Part shown: positions 41,981 through 50,689 of the stretch, piece after piece | Layout of the letters: every line of letters begins with the position of its first letter | How positions within the stretch are numbered: position 1 is the stretch's first letter | DNA from: DAORHV01 sp964458645 | GTDB taxonomy: Bacteria; Patescibacteriota; Gracilibacteria; Peribacterales; Peribacteraceae | Direction: 5' to 3' | NCBI GenBank assembly: GCA_964458645.1 | Contig: CAYWJU010000007.1 | Location: 22,079 to 86,078 of the forward strand | Length of the DNA: 64,000 nucleotides | Notes under the pieces: model-generated | What the model was told of the DNA's origin: nothing | Seen by the model: only the letters and a program-made list of their open reading frames with translations | Database searches by the model: none | Made by a program: the position numbers and the translations under genes

Positions 41981-43387
41981 CTATTTTGCGCCCCGCTTGT
42001 CGTAATGCTTCAGTAATTTCCGCGTAGACCACGGCTTGGCTTCTTTCATATCCAGGCCCAGCAAGGCTGCGACTGCTGCAATCTGTTCATTGGTGTCGGC
42101 TTCAATCTCTAGAAGAGGCGGCAACGGTAAACCGTTGTGTACCAGACGATCCATGTCGATGGAAACGCCGTTCAACAGAAACGCATGCCGGTGTTTGTCG
42201 ACATCGCGATAACACGCCAGTCCCAACCCGGTGAGGAATTTTTGCATCTGTAGATATTGGGCGGGACCGTGTTGCAGGACATCCACCTCGTTCTCGTAAC
42301 ACACGCGGACGCCATGTTTGTCGCTCAGCTTCTGTTTGGCGGTCACAGCAACTTCATCGGTGGCGATTTTGTGCCGCAAGCGTAAGGAACGGCCGTCGTT
42401 GCGGAGCGGTCCATTGGGATAATCGTAGTACTGTGCAGTAATGCGACCGTTGTATTTCTCGGTTGCACCGAGTTCATGCAAGCGCTTAAGGACTGCATCG
42501 GCGTCGATTTCCAGGAACTTGGTTTCACGTTCGGTTTTCTCGTTGCTTTCTATGGACAGAATGCCGCCCATTTCAGGACCGCCGTACGTGAATTCCAATC
42601 CCCCAAGCGCATCACGGATTTTCGTGCGCAACGCTTCGTGCATCGCTACGCGGCGACGCTTCCAGTCAATATCGGCCTCGGGATGCTCGCCCGATGTCTC
42701 CCGAATGGTGAAGTCATGCAATCCGCCGAGAGACTGGTTGGCGGCCTTCAATCGGGCATTGAGCGCAAGGAATCCAGGTTGCAAGTCTGCATGTGCAGCT
42801 TCCCGCGCCAGACGGATACCCTTCAGGACGTGGAAAATGCGGCGAAAACCTTTGTTGCGAAGATCGTGGAAACGATGGAACGAAAGGTCTTCGCGCAACA
42901 GCGCATTCAAGATACGCAACCGCTCATGCTCGACGCGCGCGTAGCAGATGACGGCCGGATCGAAGGTGAGCGATGCCGACAACTCATCGGCCTCGGTCTC
43001 CAGCCGACCGATGCTCTGCGCCGCCTTCTCACGCATGACAGCACGTTTTTTCGGCTTGGTATCCGGCGGAGCGTCTTTGTATGCGCCGATGTGCTCAGCA
43101 GCGCGGCGAAAATGCTTTGGCAAACCATCGGAATCCGTACCCATGCGCAGCAAACTGCGAAGTGTGACGATATCGGTCCGTACACCATGAAGGCGCACAT
43201 CATCATCCGGTTCGGCCTCTGACCCCACCACATCTTGGCGCACCTGTGCGAGCACCGCCTGCACCATCATCGGCAACTCCACCGGCTCTCCATTCAGGAA
43301 CACTGGCAACTCATGCAGCCGAATCGAGGAAGAGGGAGCTTTTGGCAAGGGGGCATATTTTGTTTCATTTTCAAAAAATGTCAACAC
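41981..43387 (-). CDS. CHAD-CYTH domain protein
   Basis: About 468 residues. The N-terminal about 270 are helical with His/Arg-rich CHAD features (DDDVRLHGVRTDIVTLRSLL; HDLRNKGFRRIFHVLKGIRL), which bind polyphosphate. The C-terminal about 180 residues form a CYTH triphosphate-tunnel domain (ETKFLEIDADAVLKRLHELGA, DGRSLRLRHK, VTAKQK, HRHAFLLNGVSIDMDR, LLEIEAD). In most proteins CYTH comes first, so the order is reversed. The start is uncertain: GTG 43387 avoids overlap with the kinase gene, while an ATG at 43528 would overlap it by 120 nt. Probable role: tripolyphosphate or polyphosphate handling. Confidence 0.78.
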   Translation of the reverse strand: MLTFFENETKYAPLPKAPSSSIRLHELPVFLNGEPVELPMMVQAVLAQVRQDVVGSEAEPDDDVRLHGVRTDIVTLRSLLRMGTDSDGLPKHFRRAAEHIGAYKDAPPDTKPKKRAVMREKAAQSIGRLETEADELSASLTFDPAVICYARVEHERLRILNALLREDLSFHRFHDLRNKGFRRIFHVLKGIRLAREAAHADLQPGFLALNARLKAANQSLGGLHDFTIRETSGEHPEADIDWKRRRVAMHEALRTKIRDALGGLEFTYGGPEMGGILSIESNEKTERETKFLEIDADAVLKRLHELGATEKYNGRITAQYYDYPNGPLRNDGRSLRLRHKIATDEVAVTAKQKLSDKHGVRVCYENEVDVLQHGPAQYLQMQKFLTGLGLACYRDVDKHRHAFLLNGVSIDMDRLVHNGLPLPPLLEIEADTNEQIAAVAALLGLDMKEAKPWSTRKLLKHYDKRGAK

Positions 43388-43406
43388 GCCGTCTATGCCG
43401 TTCGTT

Positions 43407-44828
43407 TTACGCCTGAGGCAGCGTAAAGCGCACCGTAGTACCGCTGCCGACTTCGCTCGTAACGCCAATGTGACCACCTGCAGCCTCGATAATGTTCTTG
43501 CACACGAACAAGCCCAATCCATTGCCAACCGGCTTGTACTTCATGGCATCTTTGCCGCGGTGGAACTCTCCGAAAATCAACGGCAGTTCGCCGCTCGAAA
43601 TTCCACAGCCGCTGTCGGATACAGTGAGCGTCGCACTGTCTTTATCCGACGTGCAGCGCACCAAAATCGATGTGTTGTCCGGCGAGTAGTCGATGGCATT
43701 CCTCACGAGTTCTTGCAGTACTCCTTTGAGCAATTCCGGCTGCAGGCGCACCGCAACAGGCGCACCCAAATCCATGGTGAGCATCTGCTTTTTTGCCACA
43801 AGACTGGACTGCGCATCGGCCTTCACTTGCTCGCAAACCTCTTGCACAGGCGCAGTACCCTCGACATTGCTTAAGCTGGCATCGGCCGAACTGCTGGCAC
43901 GGTGCAGGGTCGCAAGCAGGTCCTGGGATCGCTTTAAGGCAACATTCAGGTTTTCGAATGCGTCGGCCTTTTCCTCGGATATCGGAGCGCCCTCTTGCTC
44001 GCGAAGAATGGAAAGCCACCATTGCATGCTCGCCAACGGCGCGCCAAGCTGGTGCATTGCCAATCGCACCACGTTCGTGCGAATGGAAATAATGCGTCGC
44101 TCTTCGGCGACCTTGCGGCGCCACATGTAGAGCGCAAGGTAGGCAGCAACAAGCATCGCCACGAACGCGATGAGCATGAGTGCTGCTGGCGAGAATACGC
44201 TTTGAGAAAGACGAACGAACTCGCGCGCATTCATATCGATTCCCAACACATAGTGTCCGCGAACATCCGCACTGCCGATCGGCGCAAATGCACTGATCAA
44301 ATCACCCCATTCATCGGTGTGCACCGGGGTGATCATCGGCTGATCGAATGCCGGACCCTGCAACTCCGGCTGAGTAGAGACGTCGTACGGCTCACCAGGC
44401 AAGCCCGCATGTTCATCGGTATCCACAACGCCATTGCGATCTAAGTCCAGAGCGCTGTCTGGCAAAATGGCATCTGCATCCACAACAAACTGCACTTGGT
44501 TGGGATCGTTGGTTCGACGGAAGATGTACACGTAGCGGGCATTCGGCACCGAATCGCGAATAACGTTCAGGCGAGCTGCAATTGTGCGGAAAACAGTTTT
44601 AGAGGTATCGGCAGGCTCGGTGATCAATGCCAAATCCCCGACTGGAATCTGCATGGCGGCAAGCGTGGCCGACGTCACCATTTCCTGCTGCATCTTCTCT
44701 CGCATCACACGATTCGTATGCAAAAACAACCCAACGCCAATCGCAAGCGTCACGATGAATACCAACAATGCCGGCAGAAAGAACCGAAAGGTCTTTTTGG
44801 CTCGTACTGTAGAAGCAGTGTTCGTCAT
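43407..44828 (-). CDS. Orphan sensor histidine kinase with EF-hand loop in its sensor domain
   Basis: 473 residues. Transmembrane helices at about 16-36 and 215-240 enclose an extracytoplasmic domain of about 175 residues. Within it, residues 128-139 read D-L-D-R-N-G-V-V-D-T-D-E, a canonical EF-hand loop (ligands at 1, 3, 5, 9 and 12). The kinase part has H-box MHQLGAPLASMQW, N-box NAIDYSP, G1 DSGCGIS, F-box FGEFHRG and G2 GNGLGLFVCK. No response regulator is adjacent. It has a strong promoter. Calcium sensing is inferred from the loop. Confidence 0.9.
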   Translation of the reverse strand: MTNTASTVRAKKTFRFFLPALLVFIVTLAIGVGLFLHTNRVMREKMQQEMVTSATLAAMQIPVGDLALITEPADTSKTVFRTIAARLNVIRDSVPNARYVYIFRRTNDPNQVQFVVDADAILPDSALDLDRNGVVDTDEHAGLPGEPYDVSTQPELQGPAFDQPMITPVHTDEWGDLISAFAPIGSADVRGHYVLGIDMNAREFVRLSQSVFSPAALMLIAFVAMLVAAYLALYMWRRKVAEERRIISIRTNVVRLAMHQLGAPLASMQWWLSILREQEGAPISEEKADAFENLNVALKRSQDLLATLHRASSSADASLSNVEGTAPVQEVCEQVKADAQSSLVAKKQMLTMDLGAPVAVRLQPELLKGVLQELVRNAIDYSPDNTSILVRCTSDKDSATLTVSDSGCGISSGELPLIFGEFHRGKDAMKYKPVGNGLGLFVCKNIIEAAGGHIGVTSEVGSGTTVRFTLPQA

Positions 44829-44851
44829 GCAATACGGTATTTATTTGTTCT

Positions 44852-44880
44852 ATTATACAAGAAATTATTACTTTTGACAA
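44852..44880 (-). promoter_or_regulatory. Strong promoter of the histidine kinase gene
   Basis: On the minus strand TTGTCA (44875-44880), exactly 17 nt, TATAAT (44852-44857). The ATG is 23 nt beyond the -10. Confidence 0.82.
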
Positions 44881-44887
44881 TGTGCAG

Positions 44888-46099
44888 CTAGTCCTTTCGC
44901 AGGATGTGCTGCATCTTTTCCCGCTTCGTTTTCAGGTACTTCTTCTGCTTGTCGCTCGTCAGAACAATTTCGAGCGGCACCTGCTCCTCTATGCATAAGC
45001 CGTAGCCGTCTAGACCGACGATCTTCTTCGGGTTGTTGGTCATGAGACGCATTTTCCCCACGCCAACATCGCGGAGAATCTGCGCACCGATGCCGTACTC
45101 ACGCAGGTCATCCGGCAAGCCGAGTGCGCGGTTTGCTTCTACGGTGTCCATGCCAAGGTGTTGCAACTCGTACGCGCGGATTTTGTTGGTAATGCCAATG
45201 CCACGACCTTCCTGGCGCAGGTACACAATGACACCCTTTCCTTCGTCTTGAATAAGCTTCATGGCCTTGTGCAGTTGACCGCCGCAATCGCAGTGCAGCG
45301 ACGCAAAGACGTCGCCGGTAATGCATTCTGAATGCATGCGGACGAGCGTGGGAGAATCCGGGGTGATCTTACCCTTCACCATGGCGATGTGCTCTTTGCG
45401 GTGCAACAGATCGTTATAGACCACAATGGTCCACTCACCGGTTTCGGTCTCCAGCACGGTAGATGCTTCTTTGCGAATGAGCGTTTCGGTCTGGCGACGG
45501 TACGCCACCAATTCTCCGACGGTAATGAGTGGAATCTTGTGCGTTGCGGCAAATTCAGTAAGTGCAGGCAGCCGCATCATGGTGCCGTCGTCGTGCATCA
45601 GCTCGCTGATGACCGCACCGGCCCGCAAGCCGGCTAATCGACACAGATCCACCGATGCCTCGGTGTGGCCGGTGCGCCACAACACGCCGCCGTCTTCGGC
45701 GCGCAGCGGGAACACATGGCCCGGACGCGACAGATCGGTGGGTTTGGCACCCGGATGAATGGCAGTGAGAATGGTATGCGCACGATCGGCAGCCGAAATG
45801 CCGGTATCCACACCCTCGGCGGCCTCGATGGTTACGGTGAATGACGTGCCGCGCTTGCTGGTGTTGCTGTCCACCATGGATGGCAGCTGCAGCTGATCGG
45901 CGATTTCATTACTGAGTGCCAGGCACACCACCCCGCCGGTATGACGGATGGTGAAGGCCAGCTTCTCTGCGTTGGCATGCTGTGCGGCCAACACCAAGTC
46001 CCCTTCGTTCTCGCGGTTTTCGTCGTCAACCACAATCACAAAGCCTCCGGCACGCAGGGCGTCGATGGCGTCGGTAATGCGAGAGAAAGATACGCTCAT
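44888..46099 (-). CDS. ribBA: Bifunctional DHBP synthase / GTP cyclohydrolase II
   Basis: Provides both precursors for riboflavin. The N-terminal RibB half (about 1-200) has DDENRENEGDLVLAA, SKRGTSFTVTIEA and GHTEASVDLCRLAG. The RibA half has the zinc motif HSECITGDVFASLHCDC, then YLRQEGRGIGITNKI and RLMTNNPKKI. 403 residues is normal. TAGAAT lies 9 nt before the ATG. ribH and ribE lie 1.5 kb away on the same strand, with an SLH gene between. ribD is not in the window. Confidence 0.96.
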   Translation of the reverse strand: MSVSFSRITDAIDALRAGGFVIVVDDENRENEGDLVLAAQHANAEKLAFTIRHTGGVVCLALSNEIADQLQLPSMVDSNTSKRGTSFTVTIEAAEGVDTGISAADRAHTILTAIHPGAKPTDLSRPGHVFPLRAEDGGVLWRTGHTEASVDLCRLAGLRAGAVISELMHDDGTMMRLPALTEFAATHKIPLITVGELVAYRRQTETLIRKEASTVLETETGEWTIVVYNDLLHRKEHIAMVKGKITPDSPTLVRMHSECITGDVFASLHCDCGGQLHKAMKLIQDEGKGVIVYLRQEGRGIGITNKIRAYELQHLGMDTVEANRALGLPDDLREYGIGAQILRDVGVGKMRLMTNNPKKIVGLDGYGLCIEEQVPLEIVLTSDKQKKYLKTKREKMQHILRKD

Positions 46100-46145
46100 G
46101 AGAACGGTATTCTACCACGAATCACGCCGAGTTACTGTGAACCAC

Positions 46146-46174
46146 GAAAAAGGGCGACCACGCGGCCGCCCTTC
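46146..46174 (-). terminator. Terminator of the SLH gene
   Basis: AAGGGCG (46150-46156) pairs with CGCCCTT (46167-46173); on the minus strand the stem is followed by TTTTTC. It lies between the SLH gene stop and ribBA. Confidence 0.7.
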
Positions 46175-46188
46175 ATTTTCAGTCTGGA

Positions 46189-47541
46189 TTAATGCCACTG
46201 CAATACATAGGTGAGGCGCTTGCTCATGCCATGCTTGCGTGTGATGCCGATGGTGTATGTGCCTTCGGTCAGTTGGTACGGTTTGGCATCGCACTCCGGT
46301 CCGGCAAAGCCGAACTGGTCGAACTCCTTGGGCGTGTAGATAAGACATGTCACAGGCTCGTTGCTGGTGGCATCCACGGTCACCGAAGCCGGCTTGTCCA
46401 ATGTGAAGGTGTACCAGTCGGCGAATTCGTTGGGTTCCAACGTAGCGGTCTTGGGCATGTTCTGCGTCAGCGGCACGGACTCCATGAAGCCGTCGTTTCC
46501 GTCGGTGGCGGCCTGCTTGAACGCGGCGACCGAATAGTAGGCATTTGCAACGGTGGGCTGAATTTGCAGCTGATATTTCCCCGGACCGATTGCCGCAGTC
46601 AGGCTGCATGTCTTGGGGTCCTGCATGCCAAGGTAATACTCGGTCGTAAAGCCTTCCTCGTCCAACAAGTACAAGCGGCAACTGACATCCGAAGCGTAGA
46701 AGCCGGTAATGCCGACATTGATCGTCATGACGGTCTTGGCATCTTTCATGTCGAACATGTACGCAATAGGCTTCTTCTGCGTGAATTGACCTTCTTCACT
46801 GAAGGGGAAGACAACATTTTTGACAATGAAAGACTCTGCTCCGGCACTACTGCTGCTACTGGAAGTGATGGCGGCGACACTGCTGGATGATTGCTTGGAC
46901 TTCTGCTCAGACAACGCCTGCATTGCACCTGCAATGATTGCGGCGGCCTCGCCGCGCGTCAGCTCTTTCTCGGGCCAGAATCGCGTCCCCTCTATGCCGT
47001 GAATGGGCAAAATGCCGTTCATGTATCCAGCACTCAGATACTTGGAATACCACGCGGACGTGGAGATATCGACGAATTTAATGACGTCTTTATCGAACTC
47101 CGTAAGATTCGGAACATCTAAGCCCATGACCAAGAATGCCATTTTGAGTGCCTCGATACGATTCACCGGATTTCCGGGCTTGAACGTTTTATCGGGGTAA
47201 CCCTGCACAAATCCGTTCTCTCGTGCTGCGGCATCGCAGACGTAGACCTCGTACCAACTGCCGCGTGCGACATCGGAGAAGCAACCGGCGTAAATCGCCT
47301 TGGGGGTCCGTCCTGCGGCAAGGTACGCCATTTTCAGGAATTCGGCGCGATTGACCGTGCGGTCCGGGTAGTACTTGCCATCCGGATTGCCATGCACGAC
47401 TCCGGCACGCACCAGGTACTCCACTTCATCGCGAAATGGATGTGCGTCGGAAACGTCGGAGAAGATTCCCATAGCGCCCGCGGCTAAGGGCTGTAACAGC
47501 AAAATAGTGGCTACAGCTGCGGCAAAACGCGAACGAATCAT
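46189..47541 (-). CDS. SLH-domain cell-surface protein
   Basis: 450 residues. Signal peptide (AAAVATILLLQPLAAGAMG). Three SLH repeats occupy about residues 27-210 (FSDVSDAHPFRDEVEYLVRA, GNPDGKYYPDRTVNRAEFLK; GYPDKTFKPGNPVNRIEALK; FWPEKELTRGEAAAIIA), which anchor proteins to cell-wall polymers. A Ser-rich linker follows, then two beta-sandwich domains of PPC-like type (for example YMFDMKDAKTVMTINVGITG and LEPNEFADWYTFTLDKPASV). Predicted surface protein of unknown binding target. The leader of about 28 nt is longer than usual here. Confidence 0.85.
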   Translation of the reverse strand: MIRSRFAAAVATILLLQPLAAGAMGIFSDVSDAHPFRDEVEYLVRAGVVHGNPDGKYYPDRTVNRAEFLKMAYLAAGRTPKAIYAGCFSDVARGSWYEVYVCDAAARENGFVQGYPDKTFKPGNPVNRIEALKMAFLVMGLDVPNLTEFDKDVIKFVDISTSAWYSKYLSAGYMNGILPIHGIEGTRFWPEKELTRGEAAAIIAGAMQALSEQKSKQSSSSVAAITSSSSSSAGAESFIVKNVVFPFSEEGQFTQKKPIAYMFDMKDAKTVMTINVGITGFYASDVSCRLYLLDEEGFTTEYYLGMQDPKTCSLTAAIGPGKYQLQIQPTVANAYYSVAAFKQAATDGNDGFMESVPLTQNMPKTATLEPNEFADWYTFTLDKPASVTVDATSNEPVTCLIYTPKEFDQFGFAGPECDAKPYQLTEGTYTIGITRKHGMSKRLTYVLQWH

Positions 47542-47602
47542 GAAGAAACGGGGAAGAATTGCCGCAATCGTACGTTGAACACTTTAGTTGTACAATACGT
47601 TA

Positions 47603-48073
47603 TCAACCCAAATCGTTTAGCTTTGCAAGAGTTGTAAGCGCAGTTTGCGCGGCGTGAGGACCCTTTCCGTTGGGACCGGTCGAGCGAGCCTTGGCGTGCG
47701 CGATGTCGTCCACGAAGACGATCTCGAACACGATCGGCAGATTCTTTTCCAGCGACAAGCGCATGAGTGCGGCGGCCGATTCCTCTGCAATGAGGCGCGC
47801 GTGGTGGGTCTGCCCCTGCACGATGACGCCGAACGTGAGCACGGCATCCACTTTTTTCTTTTCGATCACACGCTTGCAAGCCAGCGGGATTTCGAATGAG
47901 CCGGGCACCTGCACTTCGATGACATTCTTCAGCAAAATCCCCTGCTTGAGCAGTTCGGTCCGCGCCTCACTGGCCATGAGGTCGACGCACTCGGGGTGCC
48001 ACGACGACCGCACGATGGCGATCTTCCACTTGGGGTTCACGGTGCCGATGGAATGCGAATGGGTACCGGCCAT
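47603..48073 (-). CDS. ribH: 6,7-dimethyl-8-ribityllumazine synthase
   Basis: Condenses the RibBA product with ribitylaminopyrimidine. About 156 residues. Motifs: IAIVRSSWHPECVDLM, VPGSFEIPLACK, and FGVIVQGQTHHARLIAEES with the active-site region (family: GxVIxGxTxHxxxV). TATCAT lies 8 nt before the ATG at 48073. Directly downstream of ribE. Confidence 0.95.
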   Translation of the reverse strand: MAGTHSHSIGTVNPKWKIAIVRSSWHPECVDLMASEARTELLKQGILLKNVIEVQVPGSFEIPLACKRVIEKKKVDAVLTFGVIVQGQTHHARLIAEESAAALMRLSLEKNLPIVFEIVFVDDIAHAKARSTGPNGKGPHAAQTALTTLAKLNDLG

Positions 48074-48090
48074 AGACAAGGATGATAGCA

Positions 48091-48675
48091 CTACGCCGCC
48101 TTCTGCAGTGCGTATTTCCCTAGAATATCGGTTTCCAGATTCACATGATCACCCTTTTTCAGGGCATGCAACGTGGTGTGCTTGATGGTGTGCGGAATGA
48201 GCGAAACGACAAAGGAGAAGTTGTCGACATGCGCAACGGTGAGCGACACGCCGTCGATGGCAATGGACCCATGCTGCACCACCAGCCAACGCAACGTATC
48301 CGGCAGTTCGATGACAATCGCACGATGATGACCGGTGTCATCTTGGCGATCCTCGATGGACCGGACCAAACTGACGGCATCGCAATGTCCTTGTACGACG
48401 TGTCCGTCGAAACGACCGGAGGCGGACATGGCGCGCTCCACGTTCACGGCATCGCCGGGCTTCAGCATGCCGAGCTTGGTTTTCTTCAATGTGGTCGGAA
48501 TGACATCAAAACTCATGGAACGCTCATCGAACTTCGTGACCGACAAGCACACTCCGGCAACGGCGATGGAGCTGCCGATGGCGATGTCGTCGAACTGGCG
48601 TGGGCGACCCAAGACCAACGACGAGCCGTGTTGCTCAAGAATGGTGGCCGTTGCCTCGACAATTCCGGTGAACAT
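48091..48675 (-). CDS. ribE: Riboflavin synthase alpha chain
   Basis: Converts lumazine to riboflavin. About 194 residues made of two similar halves. MFTGIVEATATI is the family start; other motifs are GSSIAVAGVCLSV, GRFDGHVVQGHCDA, IAIDGVSLTV and SLIPHTIKHTTL. The ATG at 48675 is chosen because TATACT lies 6 nt upstream and the conserved sequence starts there. A complete trio with ribBA and ribH, lacking only ribD. Confidence 0.95.
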   Translation of the reverse strand: MFTGIVEATATILEQHGSSLVLGRPRQFDDIAIGSSIAVAGVCLSVTKFDERSMSFDVIPTTLKKTKLGMLKPGDAVNVERAMSASGRFDGHVVQGHCDAVSLVRSIEDRQDDTGHHRAIVIELPDTLRWLVVQHGSIAIDGVSLTVAHVDNFSFVVSLIPHTIKHTTLHALKKGDHVNLETDILGKYALQKAA

Positions 48676-48695
48676 AGAAGGAGTATAGGCGCGAA

Positions 48696-49601
48696 TCAGG
48701 CCAAGCGCTTGCGAACCGCATCGAGTTTTTTGATGTACTCCGGATTGCTGCCGCAACATGCACCGACCACCGTGGCACCGGCCTCCCACCACTTGGCGCC
48801 GTAGTCGGCGTAGGAGTCGGAAAGATCTTTACCCTGAAACGCCCAACCTGCCTTGTCCTCCGGTCCACCGTCGCCGTTGGCATACACGCCGACCGGCAAC
48901 GACGTTTTCTTGAGCAAGCGAAGCACCGACGCATGAATGACGTCCGGCGGCGCGCAGTTGGTGAACAAGGCGGCAGGCTTGAATGGCAATACGGCATCCA
49001 CAGCCGCCTCCACGGTTTCGCCGGAGAGCAAGTCCCCCTTCCTGTTGCACACGAAACTCAGAATGACCGGCAGGCCGGTGGCGGTGGCGCCTTTCATGCA
49101 GGCGACGGCTTCGCGGATGCAGTTGATGGTTTCGATGAACAAAAAATCCACGCCGGCATCGGCCAGGTTCTTGGCATGCTCGGCGTGCTCGGGCAGCAAT
49201 TCGGAATCGGGCGGCACGATGTCGGGCTGGTAGCAGTCCTCCAGCGATGCCATGGATCCACCGATCACGACCGCGTCACGACCGCTCTGCTTGCGCGCAT
49301 CGGCTGCAAGCTTGCAAGCAGCTGCAGTCCAAGCGCGGGCTTCGGCAGCGCCCTTGCCGACTTTCTCCAGCGTGCGGCGGTTGGTGCGAAACGTGTTGGT
49401 GGAAATCAGATCGACGCCGCAAGCCAGGTAGTCCAGGTGAATGGCACGCACGACATCGGGGTTTTCCACGTTGGCCGGCGCCGACCACAGCGGCAAGTCG
49501 GTGACGACGCCGCGGCGCGTGAGCTCGGTGCCGAATGCACCGGACAACAACAACTTCTCCTTGGCTTGCAGACGTTTGTTGAAGGAATCGAAACGGGTCA
49601 T
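48696..49601 (-). CDS. mmuM: Homocysteine S-methyltransferase
   Basis: Makes methionine from homocysteine and a methyl donor such as S-methylmethionine. 301 residues. N-terminal LLLSGAFGTELTRRG (family: DGxxGTEL), DLISTNTFRTN, zinc ligands in LFTNCAPPD and the paired Cys in VGACCGSNPE. It lies 24 nt after the methyltransferase gene at 49626, which resembles methionine S-methyltransferase, so the donor is probably S-methylmethionine. The exact donor cannot be read from sequence. Confidence 0.88.
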   Translation of the reverse strand: MTRFDSFNKRLQAKEKLLLSGAFGTELTRRGVVTDLPLWSAPANVENPDVVRAIHLDYLACGVDLISTNTFRTNRRTLEKVGKGAAEARAWTAAACKLAADARKQSGRDAVVIGGSMASLEDCYQPDIVPPDSELLPEHAEHAKNLADAGVDFLFIETINCIREAVACMKGATATGLPVILSFVCNRKGDLLSGETVEAAVDAVLPFKPAALFTNCAPPDVIHASVLRLLKKTSLPVGVYANGDGGPEDKAGWAFQGKDLSDSYADYGAKWWEAGATVVGACCGSNPEYIKKLDAVRKRLA

Positions 49602-49625
49602 GGGTGCGGAGGGAATGGAACGAGT

Positions 49626-50525
49626 TTACGCGACTTCGCCCGAGAACACGTAGATGTTGTGGTAGACGGGCACGCCGCTTCGGCGCAGAGCCTCGGCTTC
49701 GGCGGCGGTGATCTGCCGTTCGCCTCGTTCGTCAGCGAAGAATTCGAATGCGTGATCGGTGTGCTTTTCCAGCGTCGCCAGCGGCTCCAAGTCGGTACCC
49801 GGGTGCTGCTGAATGAGCTCGCTGTGGAGGAGCGTGGGCGTGAATCCGTTTTTACGGAACATGCCTTCCAGCGTATGCCGGCCCGGACGTCCGCCCAGGT
49901 TCAGGATTGCCTTCCCCTTGGCTCGCAACACGCCGCGCGCCTGTTGCAGCAGGTGGTCGTTCAGGCCCAGACCGAACGCGTTCAGGTCGGACGGATACGT
50001 GTCGGGGTCATAGTAATGCGAGAGTTCATCCGTCTGCACGTCTGTGCCGTTGCCGTTCACTTTGGCTGCGAACGCGCGTACCTGGGCGAGCGTCCGCTCG
50101 TCGTGATGATCGGCGGGCACCTGCGGAATGCAAGCCAGTACGACGTCCAGGCGCTGACGGACGATCCAGCTGAGCAAGCTCTGATTGCCGTGGATGGGAG
50201 TGAAACGCTCGGCTGCTTCCGGTCCTGCGGCACGCAACACGTTGCCAGCGGCCACCTTGGGCAAACGGCCGTCTAAATCCGAACCGAAGGAAATACCTGG
50301 CTTTTGGACCCTGTTCACGTAAATCTGATTGGTGCCCGGGCCCACGCCGGCCTCGGCCACAACCGCGTCGCGCAAGTTGAGCTTGGAGACGCCACGCAGC
50401 AGCGCGCGCGTCCATTCGTCTGGCTTGAACGCCCACGGCGGGCAATCAATAACGGTCTCGCCGTCGTAATCGGGTGGAAGGATGTCGCGGATATCCAGCG
50501 GGTGTTGGAATTCGGAGGGCTTCAT
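49626..50525 (-). CDS. AdoMet methyltransferase resembling methionine S-methyltransferase N-domain
   Basis: About 299 residues. The AdoMet motif is AEAGVGPGTNQIY. Then LACIPQVP, F-G-L-G-L, AILNLGGRPGRHTLEGMFRK-N-G-F, a TDLEPLATLEK segment and HAFEFFAD. From memory, plant methionine S-methyltransferase has the same ordered motifs (GCIPQ, FGLGL, NMGGRPG, RRRGF, TDISALVEIEK, FEFF). The protein lacks the C-terminal aminotransferase-like domain of the plant enzyme. It is followed by the homocysteine methyltransferase, so the pair would complete an S-methylmethionine cycle. The ATG at 50525 is used; TTG 50549 is an alternative. Confidence 0.68.
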   Translation of the reverse strand: MKPSEFQHPLDIRDILPPDYDGETVIDCPPWAFKPDEWTRALLRGVSKLNLRDAVVAEAGVGPGTNQIYVNRVQKPGISFGSDLDGRLPKVAAGNVLRAAGPEAAERFTPIHGNQSLLSWIVRQRLDVVLACIPQVPADHHDERTLAQVRAFAAKVNGNGTDVQTDELSHYYDPDTYPSDLNAFGLGLNDHLLQQARGVLRAKGKAILNLGGRPGRHTLEGMFRKNGFTPTLLHSELIQQHPGTDLEPLATLEKHTDHAFEFFADERGERQITAAEAEALRRSGVPVYHNIYVFSGEVA

Positions 50526-50540
50526 TGGTGAATGGGAAGA

Positions 50541-50580
50541 TGGTTGCAAAAAAGAAACCTCGGCTGCGGCGCGAGGCGGG
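50541..50580 (-). terminator. Intrinsic terminator in the leader of the methionine genes
   Basis: On the minus strand, CCTCG-c-GC pairs with GC-CGAGG around loop CGCA (50558-50576) and is followed by TTTCTTTTTT (50547-50557). It lies between a Met-rich leader ORF and the methyltransferase start, so it would act as an attenuator. Confidence 0.72.
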
Positions 50581-50598
50581 CGGTGATGAGCGTACTTG

Positions 50599-50652
50599 CT
50601 AGCTCATGACGACCTCTGTCCCCGCGCGACGCATCTGCATCGACATCATCAT
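50599..50652 (-). CDS. Met-rich leader peptide (17 aa), candidate attenuator
   Basis: The short ORF reads MMMSMQMRRAGTEVVMS then TAG: six of its 17 codons are ATG, five of them in the first seven. It lies about 30 nt after the predicted transcription start and before an intrinsic terminator and methionine-recycling genes. Part of the ORF, CGCGCGGGG (50620-50628), can pair with the 5' arm region CCCGCCTCGC (50571-50580) of the terminator, giving a competing antiterminator. No Shine-Dalgarno is seen. The layout follows the logic of trp/his-type attenuation, with Met as the sensed amino acid. Confidence 0.6.
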   Translation of the reverse strand: MMMSMQMRRAGTEVVMS

Positions 50653-50689
50653 GAAGCCGGAAAGCGGAGAGGCGTTGGACACGAGTAGG

